This document shows positions 17,011 to 27,652 of a stretch of DNA of 64,000 bases, piece after piece. Location of the stretch: assembly GCF_001428565.1 (NCBI RefSeq), contig NZ_LMIA01000001.1, positions 333,612-397,611 on the forward strand. Direction: 5' to 3'. How positions within the stretch are numbered: position 1 is the first letter of the stretch; each line of letters begins with the position of its first letter. The translations under genes and the position numbers were made by a program. The notes below the pieces were generated by a model, which saw nothing but the letters and a program-made list of their open reading frames with translations, was not told where the DNA came from and made no database searches. This DNA is from Nocardioides sp. Root190. GTDB taxonomy: Bacteria > Actinomycetota > Actinomycetes > Propionibacteriales > Nocardioidaceae.

Positions 17011-18608
17011 CTGATGAAGTCTCCCGTACTGGTCACCAGATCGAGAACCGGGCCCGGCACGACACCCAGGACCAGGGTGGCGGCGAGGCACACGACGACC
17101 GTGCCGCTGGTGAGCAGCGAGGGCCTGGTGACCGAGGCGAAGCCGTCCGCGTGGTCCGGGGTGAAGAACATCAACCGGATGTGGCGGACGTAGAAGGTGA
17201 TCGCGATGATGCTGCAGGCGATCGCGACCAGCACGATCGGCCAGGCACCGGCCGACATCGCAGACGTGAACACCGCCCACTTGCCGATGAACCCGGCGGT
17301 CAGCGGGATGCCGGCCATCGACAGCAGGAAGAACGCAAAGGCTCCCGCGACCAGCGGCGAGCGGCGACCCAGTCCGGCCCAGCGGTCGTAATTGGTCGCC
17401 TCGCCTCCGCCGTCGCGCACCATCGTGACGATGGCGAAGGCTCCGATCATCGCGAAACCGTAGGTCGTCAGGTAGAACAGCACGCCCTCGAGCGAGGTGT
17501 ACTGGCCCGAGGCCAGTTCGTCGGCACCCTGCACACCCAGCACGCCCACCAGCAGGAAGCCGGTGTGGGCGACCGAGGAGTAGGCCAGCATCCGCTTGAC
17601 GTCGCTCTGTACGACGGCCAGCGCAGCACCCAGCACCATGGACGCGATCGCGACGACCCACAGCATCGGGACCCAGCTCCACCGCTCCCCGCCGAAGGCG
17701 ACGTAGAGCAGGCGCAGCAGTGCACCGAAGGCGGCGACCTTGGTGCCGGCCGCCATGAAGGCAGTGACCGCGGTGGGGGCACCCTGGTAGACGTCGGGCG
17801 TCCAGGCCTGGAAGGGCGCGGCGCCGACCTTGAAGAGCAGACCGACGGCGAGCAGCGCGATGCCGGCCAGGAGGAGGCCGTGGTTGGCGCCACCGGCCCG
17901 CACGGCCTCGTTGATGCCCGCGAAGGTGACCGAGCCGGCGTAGCCGTAGACCAGCGCGGCGCCGTACAGGAAGAAGCCGGAGGCGAAGGCCCCGAGCAGG
18001 AAGTACTTCATCGCCGCTTCCTGGCTGAGCAGGCGGCGACGACGCGCCAGTCCGCAGAGCAGGTAGAGCGGGAGCGAGAGCACCTCGAGCGCGACGAACA
18101 TGGTGAGCAGGTCGCCGGAGGCCGGGAACATCAACATGCCGCCGACGGCGAAGAGCATCAGCGGGTAGACCTCGGTGTGCTCCAGACCGCGGGTCGAGGC
18201 ATCACGCTCGGTGTCGGTGCCCGGCAGGGCGGCGGCCTGTCCGGTGAACGCGGACACGCCTCCCTCCAGCTGGCGCTCGGCGAAGAGCGCGACACCGGCG
18301 AGGGCGAAGACCAGCACCAGGCCCCAGAGGTAGACCGTCGGGCCGTCCACCACGATGCTGCCCTCGGCGCCGACCAGGCCGCGGCCGTCGGATCCCGCGA
18401 CGCCGGCGTGCTCGTCGAGGTTGACGCCGACGACCACGGTCGAGACGAGCGCGCCGACCAGGACGGCGAAGGAGAGGCCGATCTGCGGCAGGCGGCGCTG
18501 GCCGCGCGGGAGCAGGGCCTCGACCAGGACGCCGAGGCAGGCGCCGCCGAGGACGATGAGGAGCGGCAGGAGCTCGACGTACTCGAGCTCGGGCTTCATG
18601 AAGCTCAT
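17007..18608 (-). CDS. nuoN: NADH-quinone oxidoreductase subunit N
   Basis: A 533-residue antiporter-like proton-pumping subunit of complex I with about 14 membrane helices. Recognisable parts are LLTMFVALEVLSLPLYLLCGLARRR, LLGAFASGFFLYGAALVYG, KVGAAPFQAWTPDVYQGAPT (the conserved Lys and PDVYxG motif) and MLAYSSVAHTGF. It ends by overlapping the polyprenyl synthase start by 4 bp and begins with 1-bp overlap (TGATG) with nuoM. Confidence 0.95.
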   Translation of the reverse strand: MSFMKPELEYVELLPLLIVLGGACLGVLVEALLPRGQRRLPQIGLSFAVLVGALVSTVVVGVNLDEHAGVAGSDGRGLVGAEGSIVVDGPTVYLWGLVLVFALAGVALFAERQLEGGVSAFTGQAAALPGTDTERDASTRGLEHTEVYPLMLFAVGGMLMFPASGDLLTMFVALEVLSLPLYLLCGLARRRRLLSQEAAMKYFLLGAFASGFFLYGAALVYGYAGSVTFAGINEAVRAGGANHGLLLAGIALLAVGLLFKVGAAPFQAWTPDVYQGAPTAVTAFMAAGTKVAAFGALLRLLYVAFGGERWSWVPMLWVVAIASMVLGAALAVVQSDVKRMLAYSSVAHTGFLLVGVLGVQGADELASGQYTSLEGVLFYLTTYGFAMIGAFAIVTMVRDGGGEATNYDRWAGLGRRSPLVAGAFAFFLLSMAGIPLTAGFIGKWAVFTSAMSAGAWPIVLVAIACSIIAITFYVRHIRLMFFTPDHADGFASVTRPSLLTSGTVVVCLAATLVLGVVPGPVLDLVTSTGDFIR

Positions 18609-20140
18609 CAGTGGGCCGCCTCTCCGTCGTGCTCCAGATCGACGTCAGCCGGGTCGACCGTCGGCGCGTCGTCCTGGACTCCGACCTGCTCGAGCAGGTC
18701 GCCGACCATCGGGTTGCTGACATCGGTCAGCGGGGCGGGGTAGAAGCCGAAGAACACCAGTGCCGCGACGAGCGGAGCAACGGCGGCGATCTCGCGCAGC
18801 CCCAGGTCCGGGGTCGACTCGACCTCGGGAGGCGTCGGTCCTGTCATCGTGCGCTGGTACATCCACAGCACGTAGATCGCCGACAGCACCACCGCGGTGA
18901 TCGCGATCGCTCCGACGTACCACGCGTAGTTGAAGGCAGCCAGCAGCACGAGGAACTCGCTCACGAAGGGCGAGAGTCCCGGCAGGCCGAGGGTCGCGAG
19001 TCCGGCAACGAGGAAAAGCCCGGCCAGGACAGGTGCAACCTTCTCGACGCCGCCCATCTCGCTGATCAGCGAGGTGCCGCGGCGGTCGTAGAGGTAGCCG
19101 GCGACGAGGAACAACGCCGCCGTGCCGAGTCCGTGGTTGACCATGTAGAGGATCGAGCCGGTCGCGCCCTGGGTGCTCATGGTGAAGATGCCGAGCGTGA
19201 TCAGGCCGAAGTGGCTGAGCGAGGTCAGACCGATCAGGCGGAACACGTCGTCCTGGCCGATCGCGATCAGCGCGCCGTAGACGACCGAGATCAGCGCGAG
19301 GGTGACGACCAGCGGGGTCGCCCACTGCGAGGCCTCGGGGAAGATGCCCAGGCAGAACCGCAGCATCCCGAACGTGCCGATCTTGTCGAGGATGCAGACC
19401 AGCAGCACCCCGGTGCCCGGGGTCGCCTTCTCGGTGGTGTCCGCGAGCCACGTGTGGACGGGGAACAGCGGCGCCTTGATCGCGAACGCGATGAAGAAGC
19501 CGGCGAACAGCCAGCGGCCGGCGTCGGTGCCGATGTCGAGCTTCTCGAGGTCCGAGAGGAGGTAGGACGGCGCACCCTGCTGGGCCGAGACGACGTACAG
19601 ACCGATGACGGAGGCGAGCAGGATCAACCCGCCCGCGAGCTGGAACATCAGGAACTTCAGGGCAGCCGCGCTGCGGCCCTCCCGACCGAAGCCACCGACG
19701 AGGAAGTAGGCCGGGATCAGCGTGGCCTCGAAGACGACGTAGAACAGGAAGACGTCGGTCGCGCAGAACACCGCGAGCGACAGGCCCTCCAGCGCCAGGG
19801 TCCAGGCGACGAACGCCTTGGCGCCGGCGCCGTCCGGGTCGTCGGACTTGAACCACTCCGCTCCGAGCACGAGCGGCACCAGGAGCACGGTCAGCAGCAC
19901 CATCAGCAGGCCGAGACCGTCCAGGCCCAGGGCGTAGTGCACCCCGAACGCCTCGATCCACACGTGCTCCTCGGTGAGCTGGCGCCCACCGTCGAGGTCG
20001 TACGACGCCGCGGCGACCACGCCGACGACGAGGGTCGCCAGCGCGACACCGAGACCGACCTTCTTGCTGAGCGTGCGCGGCAGGAAGGCCACCGCGAGGG
20101 CTCCGGCGATCGGGAGCCAGATCAGGACTGAGAGAGTCAC
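18608..20140 (-). CDS. nuoM: NADH-quinone oxidoreductase subunit M
   Basis: A 510-residue antiporter-like membrane subunit of complex I. It has FYVVFEATLIPAYFLVGGFG (conserved Glu), AFAIKAPLFPVHTWLADTTEKATP (conserved Lys and HTWL motif) and LSHFGLITLGIFTM. The C-terminal tail after the last helix is acidic and His-rich. The GTG at 20140 overlaps the nuoL stop as GTGA. Confidence 0.95.
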   Translation of the reverse strand: MTLSVLIWLPIAGALAVAFLPRTLSKKVGLGVALATLVVGVVAAASYDLDGGRQLTEEHVWIEAFGVHYALGLDGLGLLMVLLTVLLVPLVLGAEWFKSDDPDGAGAKAFVAWTLALEGLSLAVFCATDVFLFYVVFEATLIPAYFLVGGFGREGRSAAALKFLMFQLAGGLILLASVIGLYVVSAQQGAPSYLLSDLEKLDIGTDAGRWLFAGFFIAFAIKAPLFPVHTWLADTTEKATPGTGVLLVCILDKIGTFGMLRFCLGIFPEASQWATPLVVTLALISVVYGALIAIGQDDVFRLIGLTSLSHFGLITLGIFTMSTQGATGSILYMVNHGLGTAALFLVAGYLYDRRGTSLISEMGGVEKVAPVLAGLFLVAGLATLGLPGLSPFVSEFLVLLAAFNYAWYVGAIAITAVVLSAIYVLWMYQRTMTGPTPPEVESTPDLGLREIAAVAPLVAALVFFGFYPAPLTDVSNPMVGDLLEQVGVQDDAPTVDPADVDLEHDGEAAH

Positions 20141-22086
20141 AGGTTCACCGCCACCAGGGTCAGGACGAGGATCACGGCGCCACCGAGGATGCCGAGAGCG
20201 TAGGAGCGGACGTAACCGTTCTGCAGGCGACGCAGCAGCTCGCCGGTGCCGGCGACGACCGTCGAGCCACCCGTGAACAGTCCGTCGACGAGCGTGCGGT
20301 CGGCCGAGGTCAGCGCCGTCACGGTCGCCTTGCCCGGCGCGACCACGAGGGTGTCGTTGATCGTGTCGCCGTACAGGTCGGCACGGGCCGCCTTCGTCGC
20401 GAAGCTCACGTCGGAGGGCGCCTCACGGGGCACGTCCTGCTTGCCCACGAGGAACCAGGCGAGTGCGACACCGACAGCGACCACCGCGATCGTGATGAGG
20501 GTGATCACGATGACCGGGACGGGCGGCTCGTGGTGCTCGGCGTGACCGACCACCGGGCTGAGCCACTCGACGATCCAGTCGCCGGCGAGCATCAGGCCAC
20601 CGAGTGCGGAGAGTGCGGCCAGCACGATGAGCGGGATGGTCATGACCTTGGGGCTCTCGTGCGGGTGCACGTCCTTGGCCCACCGCTTCTGGGTGAACCA
20701 GGTCATCAGCATCATCCGCGTCATGTAGAAGCCCGTGATGCCGGCACCGAGCAGTGCGCAGACACCGACGACGGGGTTCTCGATCAGCGCGGTCTCGATG
20801 ATCTTGTCCTTCGACCAGAATCCCGAGAACGGCGGGAAGCCGATGATCGCGAGGAAGCCGATCGCGAAGGTCAGGAAGGTGATGGGCAGCGCCTTGTTGA
20901 GCGCGCCGTAGTGGCGCATGTCGACGTCGTCGTCCATGGCGTGCATGACCGATCCGGCACCGAGGAACATGTTGGCCTTGAAGAAGCCGTGCGCCAGCAG
21001 GTGGAAGATCGCGAAGGCGTAGCCCGCGACGCCGAGACCGGCGCCGAGCATCATGTAGCCGATCTGGCTCATCGTCGAGCCGGCCAGGCCCTTCTTGATG
21101 TCGTCCTTGGCGCAACCGATGATCGCGCCCCACAGGAGCGTCACGGTCGCCACGATGACCACAGCGGTCTGCGCGGTCGGCGCGAGCTCGAAGATGAAGT
21201 TGGAGCGCACGACGAGGTAGACGCCGGCCGTGACCATGGTCGCGGCGTGGATGAGTGCGGAGACGGGGGTCGGCCCCTCCATGGCGTCGAGCAGCCAGGC
21301 CTGCAGCGGCACCTGGGCGGACTTGCCGCAGGCGCCCACCAGCAGGAGGACACCGATCCAGTTGAGCGTCGTCTCCGAGGCGCCGGAGCTCAGGGCGCTG
21401 ATGCCGCTGAAGCTGGTCGTACCGAAGGTGACGAAGAGCAGGAAGATCGCCAGGCCCAGGCCCATGTCGCCGACCCGGTTGATGACGAACGCCTTCTTGG
21501 CGGCGGCCGCGGCCGACGGCTTGTGCTGCCAGAAGCCGATGAGGAGGTACGACGCGAGGCCGACGCCCTCCCAGCCGAGGAAGAGTCCGACGTAGTTCTC
21601 GGACAGGATCAGCATCAGCATCGCCGCGACGAACAGGTTGAGGTAGGCGAAGAACCGCGAGCGGCGCACGTCGTGGGCCATGTAGCCCACGGAGTACAGG
21701 TGGATGAGCGCACCGACACCGGTGATCAGCAGCAGGAAGAGCGCCGAGAGCGGGTCGTAGAGCAGGTCGAGCCCGACGTCGAGCCGACCGGCCTCGATCC
21801 AGGTCCACAGGTGCCGCGCGACCTGGCGCTCGCCCTCCTCACGCCCCAGCAGGGTGAGGAACGAGATCAGGCTGAGCACGAACGAGCCCGTGATCGTGGC
21901 CAGGCCGAGCCAGTGGCCCCAGGCGTGGCTGCGGCGGTTGCCGACGAGCAGGAGCACGGCGGCACCGAGCAGCGGCAGCGCGATGATCAGCCAGAGCAGG
22001 CTGAAGACACCGTCGGCCTCGGTCGGGGCGACCACGGGGATGTGGGTCTCGCTCGACGAGAGCGCGAGCGTGGAGAGAAGATTCAT
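20137..22086 (-). CDS. nuoL: NADH-quinone oxidoreductase subunit L
   Basis: A 649-residue subunit, the largest antiporter-like subunit of complex I, carrying the long lateral helix at its C-terminus. Motifs are ENYVGLFLGWEGVGLASYLLIGFW, KKAFVINRVGDMGL, SAQVPLQAWLLDAMEGPTPVSALIHAATMVTAGVY (in two parts of the conserved core) and AHGFFKANMFLGAGSVMHAM. The ATG at 22086 follows nuoK by 8 bp. Confidence 0.96.
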   Translation of the reverse strand: MNLLSTLALSSSETHIPVVAPTEADGVFSLLWLIIALPLLGAAVLLLVGNRRSHAWGHWLGLATITGSFVLSLISFLTLLGREEGERQVARHLWTWIEAGRLDVGLDLLYDPLSALFLLLITGVGALIHLYSVGYMAHDVRRSRFFAYLNLFVAAMLMLILSENYVGLFLGWEGVGLASYLLIGFWQHKPSAAAAAKKAFVINRVGDMGLGLAIFLLFVTFGTTSFSGISALSSGASETTLNWIGVLLLVGACGKSAQVPLQAWLLDAMEGPTPVSALIHAATMVTAGVYLVVRSNFIFELAPTAQTAVVIVATVTLLWGAIIGCAKDDIKKGLAGSTMSQIGYMMLGAGLGVAGYAFAIFHLLAHGFFKANMFLGAGSVMHAMDDDVDMRHYGALNKALPITFLTFAIGFLAIIGFPPFSGFWSKDKIIETALIENPVVGVCALLGAGITGFYMTRMMLMTWFTQKRWAKDVHPHESPKVMTIPLIVLAALSALGGLMLAGDWIVEWLSPVVGHAEHHEPPVPVIVITLITIAVVAVGVALAWFLVGKQDVPREAPSDVSFATKAARADLYGDTINDTLVVAPGKATVTALTSADRTLVDGLFTGGSTVVAGTGELLRRLQNGYVRSYALGILGGAVILVLTLVAVNL

Positions 22087-22094
22087 CGCCGTCC

Positions 22095-22388
22095 TCAGAA
22101 CTTCAGCAGGCTGGCGTCATCGACCGAGGCCGAGCGACGGGTCCGGAAGATGGTCATGATGATCGCGAGTCCGACCACGACCTCGGCCGCGGCCACCACC
22201 ATCACGAAGAAGGCGGCGACCTGACCGTCGAGGTTGCCGTGCTGGTGGGCGAAGGCCACGAAGGCGAGGTTGCAGGCGTTGAGCATCAGCTCGACGCACA
22301 TGAACACGACGATCGCGTTGCGCCGCGTGAGCACACCGATCGAACCGATCGTGAAGAGGATGGCTGACAGGACGACGTACTCAGTCAT
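22095..22388 (-). CDS. nuoK: NADH-quinone oxidoreductase subunit K
   Basis: A 97-residue subunit with three membrane helices. The conserved glutamates expected in the proton path lie in [20 protein letters not shown] and [19 protein letters not shown]. Length matches the family (about 100). The first 8 bp overlap the end of nuoJ, so translation is probably coupled. Confidence 0.96.
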   Translation of the reverse strand: MTEYVVLSAILFTIGSIGVLTRRNAIVVFMCVELMLNACNLAFVAFAHQHGNLDGQVAAFFVMVVAAAEVVVGLAIIMTIFRTRRSASVDDASLLKF

Positions 22389-23241
22389 CGGTGGCCTCCA
22401 CGTCGGTGTCGGTCGAGCTGCCGGCGTCGGTCGACTCGGTCGAGGCCGCAGCGTCGGACGTGCCGGCGACCTCGGGGCGCCTGGTCGGCTCGACGCCGAG
22501 CTGGGCCGTGATCGCGTCGATGTCGCTCAGGCCGGTCGATCGCATGGTGCCCCTGGCCGCGAGGACGCGGGAGACCGATGCAGGGGCCGGACTGCCGTCG
22601 GGCAGGAGCGCCGGGGTGTCCACGGCGTTGTGCCGGGCGTAGACGCCGGGGGCGGGCAGCGGGCCGAGGTGCGCGCCCGTCTCGCCGTAGGCGCGGACCC
22701 GCTCGGCGGCGAGGTCGGCCTGGGTCTGGCGCGGAGTGAGCCGCTCGCGGTGGGCCAGCACCATCGCGCCGACCGCAGCGGTGATCAGCAGGGCGCTGGT
22801 GGCCTCGAAGATGAAGACGTAGCGGGAGAAGAGCAGGTTGGCGAGTGCCTGGACGTTGCCGCCCTGGTTGGCTCCCCCGTCACCGTCCAGACCGACGGCA
22901 CTGCCGAAGCTCAGCTGGGTCAGGCCCACGATGATCACGACCGCGAAGGCCACGCCGGTGAACCAGGCCAGCGCACGCTGTCCCTTGATGGTCTCGACCA
23001 CCGAGTCGGAGGCGTCGACGCCGACGAGCATCAGCACGAAGAGGAACAACATCAGGATCGCGCCGGTGTAGACGATGATCTGGACCACGAAGAGGAAGGG
23101 CGCCTCGAGGACGGCGTACAGGACCGCGAGGCTGATCATGACCACGGCGAGCAGCAGCGCGGCGTGGACGGCCTTGCGGACGAACAGGATGCCCAGCGCG
23201 GCCAGCACCATGATCGGCGCGAGGACCCAGAAGGCGGTCAC
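22381..23241 (-). CDS. nuoJ: NADH-quinone oxidoreductase subunit J, extended C-terminus
   Basis: A 286-residue membrane subunit. The N-terminal five-helix core has [22 protein letters not shown] and the [21 protein letters not shown] motif. The core is normally about 170-200 residues. Here a hydrophilic C-terminal tail of roughly 100 residues, rich in Ala/Thr/Ser/Asp (ending [17 protein letters not shown]), is added, as in several actinobacterial homologues. GTG 23241 overlaps the nuoI stop as GTGA; the open upstream frame lies inside nuoI and is rejected. Confidence 0.94.
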   Translation of the reverse strand: MTAFWVLAPIMVLAALGILFVRKAVHAALLLAVVMISLAVLYAVLEAPFLFVVQIIVYTGAILMLFLFVLMLVGVDASDSVVETIKGQRALAWFTGVAFAVVIIVGLTQLSFGSAVGLDGDGGANQGGNVQALANLLFSRYVFIFEATSALLITAAVGAMVLAHRERLTPRQTQADLAAERVRAYGETGAHLGPLPAPGVYARHNAVDTPALLPDGSPAPASVSRVLAARGTMRSTGLSDIDAITAQLGVEPTRRPEVAGTSDAAASTESTDAGSSTDTDVEATDD

Positions 23242-23816
23242 GACTGCGTCTCCTTGAACTCTCCGCGGTAGTAGTCCTCGTCGCTGCCGAGCAGCTGCGC
23301 GTGCGGCGGCTGCTCCATGCCGGGCAGCAGCGGAGCGAGCAGGTCGGACTTCTCGTAGATCAGGCTGGCGCGGTTGTCGTCGGCCAGCTCGTACTCGTTG
23401 GTCATCGTCAGCGCCCGGGTCGGGCAGGCCTCGATGCAGAGCCCGCACAGGATGCAGCGCAGGTAGTTGATCTGGTAGACGCTGCCGTAGCGCTCGCCCG
23501 CGGAGAAGCGGCCGGACTGACCGTCAGGACCGACGGTGTCGTCGTTCTGCGAACCCTCGACGTAGATCGCGTCCGCCGGGCAGGCCCAGGCGCACAGCTC
23601 GCAACCGACGCACTTCTCCAGGCCGTCGGGCCAGCGGTTGAGCTGGTGACGTCCATGGAAGCGGGGCGCGGTCGGCAGCTTCTCCTTCGGGTACTGCTCA
23701 GTGACGACCTTGCGGAACATCGTCCGGAAGGTCACTCCGAACCCTGCGACGGGGTCCCAGAGCTGCTCCTTGAGCGAAGGGCCCTTGGCCCCCGCGTCAC
23801 GTGGCTGTTCAGCCAT
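23238..23816 (-). CDS. nuoI: NADH-quinone oxidoreductase subunit I (2x[4Fe-4S])
   Basis: A 192-residue peripheral-arm subunit carrying clusters N6a and N6b. The two ferredoxin motifs are [17 protein letters not shown] and [18 protein letters not shown]. It passes electrons from NuoG towards NuoB. An N-terminal amphipathic segment ([14 protein letters not shown]) would contact the membrane. It overlaps nuoH by 8 bp and nuoJ by 4 bp. Confidence 0.97.
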   Translation of the reverse strand: MAEQPRDAGAKGPSLKEQLWDPVAGFGVTFRTMFRKVVTEQYPKEKLPTAPRFHGRHQLNRWPDGLEKCVGCELCAWACPADAIYVEGSQNDDTVGPDGQSGRFSAGERYGSVYQINYLRCILCGLCIEACPTRALTMTNEYELADDNRASLIYEKSDLLAPLLPGMEQPPHAQLLGSDEDYYRGEFKETQS

Positions 23817-25137
23817 TGCTCACCCCTGTGTCGGTGCGGACGGCGTCCACCGGTTCGGTGGGGACCGCGGTGTGATCGGTGCGGAAGGTCAGCGGCTCGG
23901 CTGCGCCGCGGACCGCGCCCCCGGTCGGCATCTGTGGAACCGGGTAGCCACCCGGCCGCGGTGCGTGGACGACTGCGGGAGCGTCCTGCTGCTTCTCGGG
24001 CACCAGGAACGTCAGCAGCAGCACGACCAGCACGACGCCGATCGCGATCATCCAGAACTGCGGGTTGCCGGTGAAGCCGTCGTCGAAGGCACCCTCGTTG
24101 CGGGCGACCCGCATCGTGGCGACCGCGACGATCCAGACCAGGGCGATCGGGATGAGCCGCTTCCAGCCGAACGCCATGAACTGGTCGTAGCGCAGGCGGG
24201 GCAGCGATCCACGCAGCCAGATGAAGATGAAGATGAAGAAGAAGACCTTGCCGAAGAACCACAGCACCGGCCAGTAGCCCTCGTTGGCGCCCGCCCAGAC
24301 CTCGTCGATCCAGAAGGGTGCGTGCCAGCCCCCGAGGAAGAGCGTGGTGGCCAGGGCCGAGACGGTCGCCATGTTGATGTACTCGGCGAGGAAGAACAGC
24401 GCGAACTTGAGGCTGGAGTACTCCGTGTGGAAGCCGCCGACCAGCTCACCCTCGGCCTCGGGGAGGTCGAAGGGGGCGCGGTTGGTCTCGCCGACCATCG
24501 CGATCGCGTAGATGACGAACGACGGCAGGAGGATCAGGCCGAACCAGAGGTCGTCCTGTGCAGCGACGATCTCGCTGGTGGACATCGAGCCGGCGTACAT
24601 GAAGACCGCCACCAGGGCCAGGCCCATGGCGACCTCGTAGGAGATCATCTGCGCGCTCGAGCGCAGGCCGCCGAGCAGGGAGTACGTCGAGCCGCTGGAC
24701 CAGCCACCGAGGACGATGCCGTAGATCCCGATCGAGGCGATCGCCATCGCGAAGAGAACCGCGACGGGCATGTCGGTCAGCTGCAGCGGGGTCCGCTCGC
24801 CGAAGAGGGTGACCTCGGGGCCGAACGGGATGACGCTGAACGTCACGAACGCCGGGACCACGCAGATGACCGGCGCCAGGACGAAGACCACCTTGTCGGC
24901 GGCCTTCGGGATCAGGTCCTCCTTGAAGGCCAGCTTGACGCCGTCGGCCAGTGACTGGAGGAGCCCAAACGGGCCGTTCACGTTGGGGCCGATGCGGTGC
25001 TGCATCCGGGCGACGACGCGACGCTCGAACCAGATGTTGAACAACGTCAGCAGGACCAGCACCAGGAAGACCAGCAGGGTCTTCACCAGGACGATCCACC
25101 AGACGTCGTTCCCGAACGCCGAAAGTGTGGTGTTCAC
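23809..25137 (-). CDS. nuoH: NADH-quinone oxidoreductase subunit H
   Basis: A 442-residue subunit forming the quinone-entry part of the membrane arm. Motifs are [33 protein letters not shown] (split by the ER-rich loop) and [34 protein letters not shown]. About 70 hydrophilic residues follow the last helix, longer than in most phyla. The start is GTG 25137, preceded by GGGGAC. The frame stays open to 25227 across a repeated spacer (25138-25207), giving a leader [11 protein letters not shown], but the start next to the first helix is preferred. Confidence 0.94.
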   Translation of the reverse strand: MNTTLSAFGNDVWWIVLVKTLLVFLVLVLLTLFNIWFERRVVARMQHRIGPNVNGPFGLLQSLADGVKLAFKEDLIPKAADKVVFVLAPVICVVPAFVTFSVIPFGPEVTLFGERTPLQLTDMPVAVLFAMAIASIGIYGIVLGGWSSGSTYSLLGGLRSSAQMISYEVAMGLALVAVFMYAGSMSTSEIVAAQDDLWFGLILLPSFVIYAIAMVGETNRAPFDLPEAEGELVGGFHTEYSSLKFALFFLAEYINMATVSALATTLFLGGWHAPFWIDEVWAGANEGYWPVLWFFGKVFFFIFIFIWLRGSLPRLRYDQFMAFGWKRLIPIALVWIVAVATMRVARNEGAFDDGFTGNPQFWMIAIGVVLVVLLLTFLVPEKQQDAPAVVHAPRPGGYPVPQMPTGGAVRGAAEPLTFRTDHTAVPTEPVDAVRTDTGVSNG

Positions 25138-25207
25138 TGCGGGGTCCCCGATCGATTGGTCGCGGAGGAGCGAAGCGGGGGAGCGAGGAATCGAGTGGGG
25201 TGCATCA
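25138..25207. repeat. Repeated spacer copy 1, between nuoG and nuoH
   Basis: This segment of about 70 bp fills exactly the gap from the nuoG stop to the nuoH start. It is about 85 percent identical by eye to the segment at 29652-29721 between nuoD and nuoE, with the shared core GGAGGAGCGAAGCGGGGGA and AATCGAGTGGGGTG. Elsewhere in this operon genes overlap or abut, so both spacers look like insertions of one element. Confidence 0.8.
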
Positions 25208-27652
25208 TCCGTGCACCCCTTCCGCACCGCTGATGGTGACCGTTGTCCCCGCCGAGGCGAGATCGGCCAGGACGCCGTTGCCCACGGAGTTCGAGGGGAC
25301 CCACACGACGCCCTCGACGAGGTCGTCGGCGATCTCGGCCGGCAGGGTCACCGAGCCGCGATCACCGGTGAGGGTGATCGTCGGGCCGTGCGCGTCGTAC
25401 AGCGCGGGGGTGACGAGCGCGACCGGCGTACGCGCGGTGGCCTTGAGGTACTTGTCGCCGTCCTGCATCGAGCCGTTGTCGAGGAGCTGCTTCCAGGTGG
25501 CCAGTCGCAACGCGCTCCCCTCGGTCGCGGGGCCCACTTGCGCTCGCACCTCGACCAGCGGGGTCCGGGCGCCGTCCCACGGACCCAGCTGCGCCATCTC
25601 GGTGCGGGCCTCCTCGACGGTGCGGAAGCCGAGCGGGCTGCCCTGGCCGAGGCCGGCGAGCTCGGCGGCGATACCGGAGAGAGCGCGCAGCTCGGGCAAC
25701 GAGGCGGGGTTGCGCAGCGCGGCCTCCCAGGGCCGCACCCGCCCCTCCCAGTTGACGAAGGTGCCGGACTTGTCGCTGGTCGGGGCGACGGGGAAGACGA
25801 CGTCGGCGAGGTCGGTGACCTCGGTACGGCGGACGTCGAAGGCCACCACGAAGGACGCGGCGGCGAGGGCGGCACGGGTGGCTGCCGGGTCGGAGGTGTC
25901 GTCGGGGTCGATCCCGCCGACCACCAGACCACCGAGCTCACCGGCGCCCAGCGCGGCCACGATCGCGTCGGCGTCACGGCCGGGCGTCTCGGGAAGCGCG
26001 GGGACGCCCCAGGCCGTGGCGACGTCGACGCGGGCGCCGGCATCGGCGACCGGACGGCCGCCGGGGAGCAGGGTCGGCAGGCAGCCGGCCTCGAGCGCTC
26101 CGCGGTCGCCAGCGCGACGCGGGATCCATGCGAGCCGGGCACCCGAGGAGGAGGCCGCGGCTGCGGCGGCACTCAGCGCACCGGGCACCGTCGCGAGCCG
26201 CTCACCGACGAGCAGGACGCTCGTGGCATCGAGCTCGCCGGCCAGGGCAGCCAGGGCAGCCGGCTCCTCGCCCGGAGCCGTCGGGACCAGGCGCCCCGAC
26301 ATCTTGGCCAGGCCCCGTGTGGTGAACGGCGCGAGGGCGATGACCTCGGTGCCACCGGCGAGGAACGACTTGCGCAGGCGCAGGAAGACGGCGCCCGCCT
26401 CGTCCTCCGGCTCCAGGCCCACGAGGACGACCTTCGTCGCCGACTCCAGGTCGGCGTACGTCACGCCACCGCCCTCGGGTCCGGTGAGGACCACGTGGGC
26501 GCCGAGGAAGCCGGTCTCCTCCTCCGAGAGGGGACGGGCACGGAAGTCGATGTCGTTGGTGCCGAGCGCGACCCGGGCGAACTTGGCGTAGGCGTAGGCG
26601 TCCTCGACGCTCACCCGGCCACCGGTCAGGACGCCGACACCACCGGCGGCGCGGGCGGCCGCGAGGCCGCGGGCCGCGACGGTGAAGGCCTCGGGCCACG
26701 ACGCCGGGCGGAGCGAGCCGTCGTCGTCGCGGACCTGCGGGTAGGTGAGCCGGTCGTCGCCCTGCGCGTAGGAGAAGGCGAACCGGTCCTTGTCGGTGAT
26801 CCACTCCTCGTTGACCAGCGGGTCGTTGCCGGACTGGCGACGCATCACCGCGCCGCGGCGGTGGTCGACGCGGATGGCCGAACCGCAGGCGTCGTGCTCG
26901 GCGACACCCGGCGTGGAGACGAGGTCGAAGGGCCGGGAGCGGAACCGGTACTGCTCGGAGGTCAGCGCACCCACCGGGCAGATCTGGATGACGTTGCCGG
27001 AGAAGTAGGAGAGGAAGGGCGCGTCCTGGGCGATGCCGATCTGCTGGTGCGCGCCACGCTCGAGGAGCTCGATGAACGGGTCACCGGCGATCTCGTCGGC
27101 GAACCGCGTGCAGCGCTGGCACACGATGCAGCGCTCGCGGTCCAGCAGGACGGTCGGCGAGAGGTTGATCGGCTTGGGGAAGGTGCGCTTCACACCGCGG
27201 TTGCGGTCGTCGGAGAAGCGCGAGGCGCCCTGGCCGTTCGACATGGCCTGGTTCTGCAGGGGGCACTCGCCGCCCTTGTCGCAGACCGGGCAGTCGAGCG
27301 GGTGGTTGATCAGCAGCAGCTCCATGACGCCCTGCTGGGCCTTGTCGGCGACCTGGCTGGTGACCTGGGTGCTGACGACCATGCCCTCGGCGACCGGGAG
27401 CGTGCACGACGCCTGCGGCTTCGGGAAGCCGCGGCCGTTGCCGGCGTCGGGGACGTCGACCAGGCACTGGCGGCAGGCACCGACAGGTGCGAGCAGCGGG
27501 TGGTCGCAGAAGCGTGGGACCTGGACGCCGATCTGCTCGGCGGCCCGGATCACGAGGGTGTCCTTCGGGACACTGACCTGGACACCGTCGATGGTGACCG
27601 TGACGAGATCGGACTTCTCGACCTGACCGGCGCTGGCCTGCTGCACGCTCAT
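25205..27652 (-). CDS. nuoG: NADH-quinone oxidoreductase subunit G
   Basis: An 815-residue peripheral-arm subunit. The N-terminal 2Fe-2S ferredoxin domain has [19 protein letters not shown], then the His-type cluster region [17 protein letters not shown], a 4Fe-4S domain with [10 protein letters not shown]...[12 protein letters not shown], and a molybdopterin-oxidoreductase-like remainder that has no cofactor role. The ATG at 27652 overlaps the nuoF stop as ATGA; a longer open frame into nuoF is rejected. The gene stops at the edge of the repeated spacer before nuoH. Confidence 0.95.
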   Translation of the reverse strand: MSVQQASAGQVEKSDLVTVTIDGVQVSVPKDTLVIRAAEQIGVQVPRFCDHPLLAPVGACRQCLVDVPDAGNGRGFPKPQASCTLPVAEGMVVSTQVTSQVADKAQQGVMELLLINHPLDCPVCDKGGECPLQNQAMSNGQGASRFSDDRNRGVKRTFPKPINLSPTVLLDRERCIVCQRCTRFADEIAGDPFIELLERGAHQQIGIAQDAPFLSYFSGNVIQICPVGALTSEQYRFRSRPFDLVSTPGVAEHDACGSAIRVDHRRGAVMRRQSGNDPLVNEEWITDKDRFAFSYAQGDDRLTYPQVRDDDGSLRPASWPEAFTVAARGLAAARAAGGVGVLTGGRVSVEDAYAYAKFARVALGTNDIDFRARPLSEEETGFLGAHVVLTGPEGGGVTYADLESATKVVLVGLEPEDEAGAVFLRLRKSFLAGGTEVIALAPFTTRGLAKMSGRLVPTAPGEEPAALAALAGELDATSVLLVGERLATVPGALSAAAAAASSSGARLAWIPRRAGDRGALEAGCLPTLLPGGRPVADAGARVDVATAWGVPALPETPGRDADAIVAALGAGELGGLVVGGIDPDDTSDPAATRAALAAASFVVAFDVRRTEVTDLADVVFPVAPTSDKSGTFVNWEGRVRPWEAALRNPASLPELRALSGIAAELAGLGQGSPLGFRTVEEARTEMAQLGPWDGARTPLVEVRAQVGPATEGSALRLATWKQLLDNGSMQDGDKYLKATARTPVALVTPALYDAHGPTITLTGDRGSVTLPAEIADDLVEGVVWVPSNSVGNGVLADLASAGTTVTISGAEGVHG

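Noticed and set aside
22381..23448. Long N-terminal extensions on nuo, res, men and cys genes from the open upstream frames
   Set aside because: High GC keeps many frames open. Family starts, membrane segments and the repeated GTGA/ATGA stop-start overlaps place the true starts downstream.
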